From Rodentolepis nana (lineage: Eukaryota > Platyhelminthes > Cestoda > Cyclophyllidea > Hymenolepididae), in NCBI GenBank assembly GCA_900617975.1, contig UZAE01012291.1:11337-47880 (forward strand): DNA of 36,544 nucleotides, in the 5' to 3' direction. The notes beneath the pieces were generated by a model. It was not told where the DNA came from. It saw only the letters and a list, made by a program, of their open reading frames with translations, and made no database searches. A program made the translations under genes and the position numbers. Of the stretch, positions 23,201 through 35,200 are shown piece by piece (the stretch's first letter is position 1; each line of letters begins with the position of its first letter).

Positions 23201-26200
23201 TGTGCTTTCTGTGGCATTTTTCTAATATATTCCTTTTTCCTCTCACCCAACCAACTCCTGTTAACTTTTCTAACAAGGAACAGCCATTATTATGACTATT
23301 AACAGACGTAAATTGGGAATATTAAGAAACCTATTCTAAAAACTTGCCCCAGAGATTATTAATCTCAAGCATTCAGTTACTATCCGAGGAACATCGATTG
23401 TGCATACTTAATGCAATTAAAAGTGTTCATGAATAAGTTTCTGAAGTCTTCCACCCTCAAAAGTGACTTGACTTTTTCTCATTTACCATATCTTGCTGAT
23501 ATTAACGTTATATAGATCCCAACTAGCAGTTTGCTGAGTTCTAAGTAAACGAGGAAATTCATAATCAAGGAGATCAATTCTTCGATCTTTTTCTCCTTAA
23601 TGAACTTTACCTGTTCAACGAGGTAATTTGCAATTGCTTGATTCTGCTTCTCCACCCATTCCTTCACGAAGGGTTTGACTCCACGCATATTACCAGCGGC
23701 TACAGCTGAAATGGCGTCATATTTCCAGTTCGGCAGTGTTGGAAAATCGGAGGTATTTAAAGTCTGTTGGATTTGGTCAGTTTGCTTGTGTTGTCTCGAT
23801 TCTCGAAAGGATTCGCCTTGAAAAGTAACAATTATCCATTATCAGAAGGTGGTCATTTGAAATTCCAATGTCCATAACTTTAATTAGGATGGGCCGATCC
23901 ACATCATAATTAAATATATATTATATTATTATTCCTTCCCCATTGTTCTCTCATTTTTACATTGATAGCCGTTCGGAACTTGGGAGATTATATCACAAAG
24001 TTAATATAAATTTGGAAAGAACTAAAAGTATTATAGAGTAGTAAATATATACCACTACACATTGTTTAATCTGTCATGTTTAAGTAATCGGAAAGCAGTA
24101 GTCATTTTGTTGGCAAATAACCACATTTCTACAAATAACTAAAATAATACCAGTTATACTACTTAAAATTGCGGGATTTGTGGCTTTTTCAAGCCACCAC
24201 TTAATGTGGCCACGCTGCAGTTGATTCAGACTCAGAAAGCGGGAAACGCAGTTATTTTTAGCCATTTCATCTTTTCAACAAAAACCAATTTTAAAGTTAA
24301 GGTCATTTTTATGCAATCAACGTTTGAAGGTCAAGTTGGCAGGAGCAGAGTGTGATTACATATTGAGGGCTAGAAAATGTCATTATCTGACTTTATATTA
24401 TTTATAATGGGGTGTGCGATAGACTTACCTTCACGTGGTGCACCCTGGGCAACGTATACTCATACGGCAAAAAGGTCTATTAATCGGCAGTTGACTTCTG
24501 ACTTCAAACTACCATGACCTCACTGTATGTCATAGTCGACCACTTCTACAGTAATCACCTAACTCTACTCCCTACCACTATTTCTGCCTCTTTTAAATTT
24601 GCAAATCACTCTTCGATCCACTCTCTTGAATTTTTCTAACTTTGATGTTTCTCCCCTCTGTGAAGTTCGAAGTCAGCTAAGGGCTAATGATAACTATCAA
24701 AATGCCTGCCATTCGAAATAAATAAATATTATTTATAATAATGAAAATGTCAAAAAACTTATCCGTGACTAGTGTCATTTGATGGAACCTTTTCATTACT
24801 CAGGGAAATTGATAAAATACTCCATTTCCTAACTTGATTCCGTTTATATTAGAACTGAAAGCAATAATATAATAACCACTTATTAAAAGTCATATTTCTC
24901 CCAAATTCTCCAGACGAAATTATTGTAAAAACGTCAGAATGGATAAAAAATATCTTTGTGGTAGGAAAATCGTCCATATTTGTTCGAAACTCTTACATTG
25001 TTCTTTTGGGGGCGGCTGTTGAGGCGAGCTTAGGAAAAAACGCTTGCTCTTTAAATTCATGGACTTTAAATAAAGTGTGAAAAATTCTGCCCTCTTCTCA
25101 GTGTGTATTGCTACTTCAAATTCATTATAAAACATGAATCTTCTTTTTTACCAAACCACTAAAAGCAAACTATGAAAAATGTTAATGAAAATTGACTTGC
25201 TGAAAAAATAGAAACTCCCTTCATCATGTAACTTTCAGCGCTAATTAAATATTTTTGTATTGCATGCAGTCGAAGAAAAGGAGCTAAATAAGTGACTTTT
25301 AATTAAAATGTGAAGGGAAAAAAGTTGTGGTTAAAAATGAGACCCTCTTTAATTAATCCATGAAAGCATGTTTCCCACTCGAAATTTCATTAGATTTCAC
25401 TCTTTCCTAGTGCATGTTATGAATTAAAGTGATTTTGGGTACAAATAAGGGAATTACCACTGACCAATGAAAACTCCGGTCGCTGTAAGTGATAACTGCT
25501 TACACATATGATATCAATTTATGTCTAAAAGACGGTGATCATGGACTTGCAAAGACTGCATTCGTCAGACTAATATACTACTCAGATCCCCAAAAATGTT
25601 CTTTACATAATTACAGAAGTTTTATATTGCGTAAAGAATAGTAACTTTACCAACAAATGAAATATTCTTTGAGAATTAAAATGTTTCACTTTAATTATGA
25701 GTCGCATACTAGATTTTACTTCACTGCACAAGCATGAAATTTACAAATAAATGCATTTTATTTTAAATTCGAACAGAGAAAAAATAAAACCACTGCTCAT
25801 TTCCAAAATATAAAGCGACCCTTCAATTGTTTACGAAAATATGGGGGAATTATAGTAAGGATGGCCTTTAGGTTCAATGGTGAAGAGTAATTTAGGAGAT
25901 TTGGCAAAAGGAATTTGAAATTTTGGCTTCAATCAGATTTTGCTTCTTCCAGAGTTTTTGCAAGTGCATCCACTTGAAGTATGTGTAATCGGGGGGGGGG
26001 GGAGTCTTTAAAGATGTACTAGTTTAAGGATAATACTCTCATTTTAAAACTAATTACATCTGGAATTATGTTCTTTTACTACCTCTGTATAGCAGATTAG
26101 AGTAGAGAAGAAGTTTTTTGCTTCATAGTTATAGGTTATCATTCTACCAAGTACACACTTTTGGGTTTTGGTAGCAACTAAAAAAAAATTTAAGTTACAT

Positions 26201-29200
26201 CCACTTATTTTTCGAGTACATTGTTACTTGAGGGGGGGATGAATATTTGCAACCAATTAAAAAGCCGTCTCAGTTAAACTCATTTTTAACGTGTACTTCT
26301 CAGAGTAATTTAGTCAGAAATATACATTTTTCCGCGAATTTCCTAATACCACTAAACGCGTAACACCCCTAGTGAAAGATTTCAAATTTTCTCAAAAATT
26401 TTTGGAGTAACATGTTTAATTTGGGAAAAGTCGTTATTTGTGTCGTTAAATAAATTAATTAAATATGCTCACCTGTTCTCACTTTTCGATCGGTTTTCGG
26501 AGTGATAAGCGCTTCTAGTTGTTTAGCAATCTTGGCACTGTCTTGCGGATCGTTAGACCAATTCAACTTGCGCATTCGAGACTCAATTTGACGCTCAAAG
26601 TTTTCGTGATTATTGAAGGCTTTTCCGTCCGGAATGCCTTTTTCGGTGGTATTACTCCGTCCACGAGTTCCAGAGGACTAAAGCGAAATAGGAGATAATA
26701 GTTAAATAATGATGCATCGATCTTACGAACTCTGCAAATATAACCATTTGGAAAAGCGAAAGTATTTTTTGTTTAGAGAGAGTTAAAATGAGGAGAGTGG
26801 TTCGGTTGCTTCGAATCTAACAATTAATTTACTCAAATACTCCAAAATAATAAAAAATACTTGAGAGTATTAGTAATCAAAACTGAGAAACTAAACATCA
26901 AATACCAAGCCGATTTGGCCTGGTAGTAAAAATACGTGGCGGCTTTGAGTCACCACGTTGTGCTTCAGTCAAAATAATAAAGGAGTTGTCTTTGAAAAGA
27001 CGAATCTACTCAAATTGTAACCCGCCATTCATTGTGCAAAAAAAAGAAATTCACCATTACTGTACGGAATGTTTTTTGTCCCAACTCCATTTTAACATCC
27101 ATTTTCTTTAGATTTCCTCAAATTGATAACTAGGCATATTTAAACTTAACTAGAGCACTGTTAGATGTAGTGGCCTTTTACAAAGACTCTATTCATGTAT
27201 GAAATTTCAAAAATGGGCATTATCTTTTCTCAATTTATAGCTTTTTATTTATAAGTGGTGATTTGGTAGTAATTTCCATCAGATAATTTTCCCCGAAATT
27301 GAGAAGAATCGCATATAGTAAGTAATTTTATTTTAAAATCCTTGAAAAATCAGATTTTGTTTTAAAATGTTTCATCTGTTTTCCATTAATTTAAGTGCAT
27401 ATTTCTGTAATTATCCATTTATATATTTGTCTTAGAATGATGCATTAACGAATTTTATTAAGTTGAAACGTAGCGCATTCATATTTGTTCAAGGACTTGA
27501 AACTCCTTATGGGGCGTGCCTTCATTACAAATCCGCATATGTTTGCCTGAAAATGTTGCAGAATTTTAAGCACTGGCCGAAACGAATTCGGAGATGATGC
27601 GAGATAATTCCAAACAGTTGAACAGACCGACCACCTGATGCATTTTATTCACTATAATTTTTTTCGGCATTTCGCATACATATCTAACCTTTTATTTTAA
27701 AGATTCAAAAGAAAATCAGAAATTAGTGAGAACTTTATAAGGTTCATTGCAGCGCCAATCGTTCTCATATAATATTGATATTAGTAATTATTTAAATGCA
27801 TGTTATTTGATTTATAATTACCAATAGCCATTTTTGAAAAAAAATATTCCAACACTCCTCTTTGCATCATTGAGTTATTGTACTTATCAGGGCGATTCTG
27901 ATGGGTAGCGAACATATAACCTTCAATAATATTATTATTATTTCAAATGGCAGGCTTTATGATATTTATCATTAGCCCTTAAACTTTGACTTCAGCTTTC
28001 GCCATGGGTGGGGGGTACATATATAGCAGTTAAGTAATAGCAGTTCATTACGCCATGGGTGGGGGGTACATATATAGCAGTTAAGTAATAGCAGTTCATT
28101 AGCTGTCTTCTTGCTTCCCAGTATCTCTGGCTTTCCATCCTTGTCTTTAGAGCTGGACACCGAATCAGGTGGGTCTTCTCCATTTCCTCCTGTAGGTTGC
28201 ATAGAGGGCATGTGGGTTGAGTGTATACTCCCAATCTGTGAATTTGTTTCACCAGGCAATCGTGTCCGATACGTAGTCTAAACTCAGCAACGGCTTCGAT
28301 TCTTGGTCAGTCGGATATGTCGGAGAGTGACACTGTCCACTGTTTCCCCTTTGTTCAAGCTTTAAGTTCGCTGCACCTTGAGGTCTTAAATTCTCCTGAT
28401 TAAGTCTTCATTGTGTGGAAAGACATCGGCCGGTCTATGCCTTGCTGTCCCCTTCTTAGCAAGTACGTCAGTAAGCTCACTACCTTGAATACCACAGTGA
28501 CCAGGAATTCATTATGGGACCACTGTTTTGTTTTTTTCTCTCAGCAGCTGATAGAGCTTTTTTGCATTCGTACATCTCAGCTGTATTGGGTGGCTCTCGG
28601 TTTCCAATTGAGTTCATTGCTGACTCTGAGTCCGAAAGGATTACTGCTTTGGTGAATTTTGTATCGAGGCAACATAATTGGCTTAGTGCTATCCTAATGG
28701 TCTCTATTTCTCCTTTGAAAGCGGATCTATTGTGTCCCACTGCACCTTTAATAAGATAAGTAAGCATGGTTGCTGTTGATCCGTCGTCTCTAAAATTCTA
28801 CATCCTATTTAAACAATATTGCTAGCTTATTGATCCTTTCTCAATGCATGAACATGTACGTAAGAACATAATCCAGAAAAATATTTCACCAAAAGTTCAT
28901 CTGTTGTATCTATATATTAAAGTAATTTTATTTATCAGGGAATATTAAAGTTATATTCTCTGGTTTCAAAATTCCACTGTCACAATTCGTAAGTCTGGTT
29001 TATTTCACTCACTAAGTGCTATTGGAGGATTAACACATTTAACGGCAAAGAGTTTTGCCGTTATCGAAACAGTTCTCTTTTCACGGAGTAATTTTGTCAC
29101 GGAAGAAAAACCACACCCACACAGTTTTCTCGGGATGTATAGCTATTTACTCGACTTTAGGCCCGATTTTAAACTCCTACTTCATCCAATCATATGTTTG

Positions 29201-32200
29201 AGCAAATTTACTCAAAGTGTTACACGGTGAAACACGGAGCAAAAGAGTTTAATTCCGTCGCAAAATTGAACCTAGAAACATTAAATCATCATGATGTTAG
29301 ACAAAAGTTTTCTTAGACGACAGTAAATAACCTTCAATTTGAACATGAAAACAACTTTGAGTTGAAAAGGAAATGGTGATTTAAGGGAAGAATTGACTGT
29401 TTTAGTTAAATCAAGCCTAAAACGACACGAAAAGTTTGAATTATTAAAGCACTTTTATTATACAAATATATATTTATTAAATTGATAAATATTAATATTG
29501 GAATTATTTAATATGTGCTATGTATCCACAGATTATTTTAGGCAACAATAAGTGGTCATCATATCTGTTTCTCTTCCCATTTAAAAAAGTTATTTTGTCT
29601 TTCCTGTGGGGGGAAATCCTCGTTCAGTCTGATTAATTTGCGCCAAACGCAACAACGGAAGATTTCTGCAGCTTTTGATAAGTAGATGATAGCGATCCTA
29701 AGCTTTTTGCAGCAATTCTTTTACCTCTGCTGTCTTTGTTCCTGTTGAAATAAAGCAAGATGTTTGGGTCTTCAGACTTTTGGATTAGAAGAATTCAGGA
29801 ATTAGAAGAATGGGTAATCAGTTAAAAAATCGATTCAAATTTTTGTAAAGTCGATCATACACTGCCATTTTAAGTAAATATAAACAATATCAAGCATATA
29901 AGTTTGTTGGTGAAGGAAATAGGTACGTTTATAACTTATTTATTTATTGAAACTTCAAAATTAAAACTGATTTAAATGAAAAATTTTGGTTCTTAAGTTT
30001 ATTAGCAAAACATCTACTGTCTTTTCCTACTTCTACTTGCTGACTAGCTATTTACAGCTAAAATCGTTTTAAAATATAAGCAGAAGCAGGTAACCGGGGA
30101 AAAATCCTTTTAAATCCAAATTATGGGGAAATATTTCGAAAAATGAAAACGGCAAAAAGGAAGTTGATAACAAAATATAAAATAATCAGTAATAGGAGCT
30201 GCAGGTAACACCGTAGTGCAAACGAAAGTTTTAGATTCATCAATGCTTCAGCAGTTTTCAAAATTTTCGCTGTTAACTTCCTTTTAAATGGGAGTATGCA
30301 AAACGATTTACTAATATTGGTAAATTTTTTAATTAAATCTTCGTTAAGTAAAAATTAATAGCAATGGCAAAGCGAAAAATTGCGGCGAATTTCTGATACA
30401 CGAGATTAATATGCTTAAAAATTTTGTCGGTTTTTTAATAAATTTATAATTTATCCACGTGATGCATAAATTTGAACGCCCCGCTTGACTCGTCTATTTT
30501 AATCTCTAGTTTATTAATTACTTTTATAAAAAAACCAGGAAAAAGTACAAATTTCATCCAAACTAGTTCCATTTTGATTGGCTAGCACTAAAGGGCATTA
30601 AAATTTCTAAGTGAATGGTTCTTGAGTTATGAAAGTGTTAAACTTCGATCAAAGATAGATTTGCATTCTCTAATACTTTTCTCATTTATCTTACGAAATT
30701 AGTGAATAAACATCAAGTAAAACGTAGAATTTAAAATTACCGAAAGTTTACAATAAAATATCCGATTTTTTTATTGATTATTGATCTTTCCTTTAATTGG
30801 CACTTTTTTCCTTGGTGAACAGGGCAATTCGCATTTCCAAAATGGAAGGGTTTGGATGATTCAAAATAAACAAAGAAAATATTCCCCCCCCCCCATTATG
30901 TTCATTTCCAATGCATGTCATATATATTATTAAGATATGGTTGAATAACAAATCACCTGCTCCCTTTCAGATATCGATTCACTTCGATCTCTCGATGATG
31001 AATGCAATGTCTTATCCACAGCTCGTTGAGTGAGTGGAATAGCGGTTATCGCATTTGGTCCATCCACCCAAAGTTCATTGGTGATTGTCCCAGTAGGCGC
31101 CTTATGCCCCCCACGACTCTTGAACCGTCGATGATGCAAGAGCATTGGGGATCGAACTTGCGCTGGTTCCGCTTTCTCCTCCGCTTTTGAAATAGGCTAA
31201 AGCATAAGAGATTACTTAACGCCTAATTTGGTTAATTATTCTTCTTTGAAAGGAAATTATGGAATGCCTTGTTATTTGATTGAGTACAGAAACAGGAAAA
31301 CCTAGTTGGACAATGTAGATTTAGCAGCTCCTATTCTTTCAACATCTTCATTCATATAAGCAATTTCATTTGGATGGAACACAATACAGAGAAAGGGACC
31401 CATTTAAACATCATATTTAGAAGTTTTGTGCTTGATATTGATGGATAAGCCTTGGTAGTATATTGTTAATTCTGCATAAACCCTGGGTGGTTGGGTGATC
31501 GTTTTCCTCTAAACTCGAGTGTAATGGGCCAAAATGGCTCAAGTAGAGCCTGTGTTATGAAAATTAATGGCTGCGAAGTGATATTTCATTCGAGTAATTA
31601 TACAGAGGATATGGCTGATTAGGTAGTAGAGTTCTTCTGCGCATTTTGTTTCAAACTCTATTGCGCATATATAAAACTAAATAGAAAAACTAAAATAAAA
31701 AATTGTTTAATTAGTCTGAACGACTACGCGTTTTTGCAAGTATAGTGTTAATCTTCAGCTTAAAAATAAGTTGCTCAAGGACAGTCTTTTCAATATCGAA
31801 ATATTGAACCAATTAAATAAAACCGCGTGCTTACCTCCCATTACCCTAACCAATGATTTTGCTGTTATTAACCAAAATTGGACTAATTATCTGTTGGGCC
31901 TTTCATCAATGGAGGGGGGAGGAGGGTATTATTCTCTCCCACGGGTTCATTGCACCAGAAATTATTCACCCTTAGCATTAAAATTAGCTCTTCAAACATA
32001 GTGTAAATTAAAAGGTAAAAAATAGGCCAGTGTGCGACAAGAAACCTTGCTATTTAATTTCTTCACACTTTGGAAAACGTGATTTTGAAAGTTCTGGCAC
32101 CTCCTCAAATATAATTTTAAAATAACTACTGATGCCTCGTTTTTTCAGTTAGGTTAAATGGCAGAGAAAATGGCAAAAGACTTGCAAAGATTAAACATAT

Positions 32201-35200
32201 GATATTCAAACATCCACCTTTTAAGTATTTTCTCAGGGTTTAAATATATATGATGTTCAGCCGAAATGAACTTTCTGGAGTCTAATATAGCAGGCTCTTG
32301 ATTAGGAAATAAAATATCAATAGAATTTTATGCTCATCAATTTTATGATTTATGTATTAATATTCCTTCATCAGTTCGGTTAACAAAGGTAGGCAGTTTA
32401 TAAAAAATGTAAACATCACTGCTTTTTAAGCACACGTAAACCAAAAGTGGGAATAATTCATCTTTAATTAAACATGGCCAAACTGATATTCACCGGCGGA
32501 TTTCAAGCGTATGACGTCCATTCATTGGGAAAAAAATCAACTCGCCACTGTGAGTTATGCCATTTTTGATCAAAAGTGTGAACCAAAGAACCTCGCTTAA
32601 TCAGCCCATCAACATCAAACGAATAATTAATCACATGGTTGAGAGAACCAATGGAAACCGGGACAAACGTTTATTTGCCATCGTGTGGATGTCAATTTTA
32701 TATTTGTCAAGTTAATCCCAATGCATGCATTATGTCCCCTTTTAAAATTAAATTTTATTTATCAAAGAGCAGGGCAGATTTTTACAGTGTTATATTTTCT
32801 CAGTTCCTCGCCTTATCTAAATAGCTGTTGAGAAACAATTTTTCCTAGAGCAACACTAGTAATCCAACACCATTAAAATCCCGTTAAATTAAAAAAGAAA
32901 CAATATATAACAATCGTTTGATTTAAGATTAAGTAGTGATTTTCAATAGGTAGTATTCATCCTTTACTCCAATGAATGAATTTGTTTTAATTAGCTGAGA
33001 AATTATTTTTCTTAGCCTCCACAAAGAATGATTGATCACAAGATTGCAAAAAATTGGATCAAATAAACGCTTCAGTGGTTGGTCATCATTTTTTAATTTA
33101 ATGGAAGTCATCTTCAACTGACTGGTTGCTGCCAAAATATAATGCGAAAAAATGCCATTATTAATGGATGGTAAATGCATTTCCATGATCTTGTGTTAAA
33201 TTTTTGAATAAACTAATGCCTTATAACATGGGAGTGTGGTCATATTGTCTTTTTTCTAAGAAAGAAGAAAGTGGGTAAAAAAATATTTTGCTTTATTTTA
33301 AGGAAATAGTCAAATTTGGTAATCATATAACTTATTGGTTAAAAAATATCCTCTATTACTGCTGTTTATTTTGTTCATTGAATTATGCCCGTTTATATTA
33401 TTGTTCTATTTTCGTAGAATTGATATTTGCTTTTCCTGAAATGCAGTTATTACTAGGACCCAATACGATTGTCCCAATTTTTTTCCAATATGTATAAGAA
33501 GAAATTAGCCGTAATTAACAATGTTTTCAGAATTTACACGTTTTTTTATTCTTTCAGTTTGTTGATAATCTACTTTTTTCGATCACGAGTTGGGATGTTT
33601 TTCATTAGTGATACCACAATAAAAACTTGTGAAATAAAAACGATTGCAGAGAGTGAAAATAGCTTCTATCAACGGATAGTTTAGTTTTTGTTTCAACGCA
33701 AACTAATTCCTCCGGATGAAAACTGTAAGAGATCCATTTTAAATCGGCCCAAAAATAATTATCTTATTATTTCGCATATATGCTTTTTTCAATGAAGACC
33801 AATATTCATTTCCATTGAACATATTCCAACTATTTAAAAACAAACGTGATTAATTGCAATGCCATCAGAAGAAAGCACAATTGTGCAAAAGGCTCTGTTA
33901 TGCAGCCTCAAGCCATTTTCACTGAGAATGGAAATCAAGAATTTTGGGATGACAAGCGGGGACAAAAGCTAATTACTTTGCACTTTTCATGCCCCTCGGA
34001 GAAAAAGACATTAATTTTTTTCCTGAAACGTTGGCTCACCTCTTTCTTTTCCTCCAAAGGTACTCTTTTAACTCTTTCCGGAGCGTTTAACTTCCTAAGG
34101 GGATGTGAGCCTCCAAGGTAAATCACTGTTGTACAGGACTGTTCGCTGCTTGAGGTGTATTCGAGTTCAGAATCTGAAATGGTTGCATCCTCACAACCTT
34201 GTCCGAAGAAGGAATCATTATTATGAGCAAGACGCCGCCTTTGTATTCGCTTTCCAAGACGTCTAAGACGAACACTGCTAAAATTACTCGACTGTCCAGC
34301 ACCTGGCGCGAAAATTCTTTCTGTGAAGGAAGCCTGTCGTCGTTGCAATTTAGAGGTAGATCGACGCTTCCAGATATGCTGAATTTTTGAAGTTTGTTGA
34401 AGGAGCTGAAAAGCAAGAATGCAACTGAGGGTGCACTTTGAAATACATGCAGAAGTAAAACATAAACTGTACTCCTAAAAACCATTATTAGACGCGATTG
34501 AATGAACAAATTCAACTCTTTACAAGGAAACAGAAACATTTATGATTGTCTTCAAAATGCAAATTAACAATATTTAAATAAAAAAATAAACTGCACCTAG
34601 TCATACTGATAAGTGTACGACTGTAGACCATTATTTTCTAGAACAAAAAATGAACCTTGCCAACAAAGTCCGAGTAAATTCACCGTCACTATTTACTGGA
34701 TTTAACAATTTTAACTGGAAGTTATCTGCACTGAGTGCGTGGAAGGGCTTTTAATTAAGTCGAAAAAAGAGGACAAATTTTGTCGGCGAATTGAATTGTT
34801 AATAAGACGAAGCGCCTGTGTTAAATAGGTAGCTTGCAAAAATGCAAATTAGATAAATTCCAGTCGGATAGGCTGTCTTTCTTTCATTAGACAAGCTGTA
34901 TTCACTCCGCAGTAAGTTGAAGAGTTTCTAGCGAGTGCATAGAACACTGAACCATGGAGATTAATCAATTAGATAAGACCATATTTATTGATCTGCCAAT
35001 AAGCCAGAAAAGGAAAAGAACTTTTTAAGCTTCTAGTTAATTTAGACTCAAAATTAAGGGATGGAGAACGCTTCTGATTTAATTGTTGTAGATGAAAGTG
35101 GAATGTCACTATTTAAACAAATAGATTAAGGATTCAAAGGAAAATACATATTTGAAAACAACAGCAAAGCATATGAAGTTCAAAATAGGCTTGGTATTAA

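Larger units (their letters stand above)
26678..30956 (-). other. Intron, 4.3 kb
   Basis: It contains the decayed LINE fragment (27941-28795), a 10-base-stem hairpin at 29040-29063 and a C11 tract at 30884-30894. No kinesin exon is recognised. A symmetrical in-phase exon could still hide here. Confidence 0.65.

Noticed and set aside
24920..25135. Minus-strand open frame in the 2.7-kb intron as an extra exon
   Set aside because: No good acceptor/donor pair preserving phase between the flanking exons, and no family similarity.
33846..34121. Plus-strand open frame over the KIF26 signature exon
   Set aside because: It is the shadow of a clearly conserved minus-strand exon.
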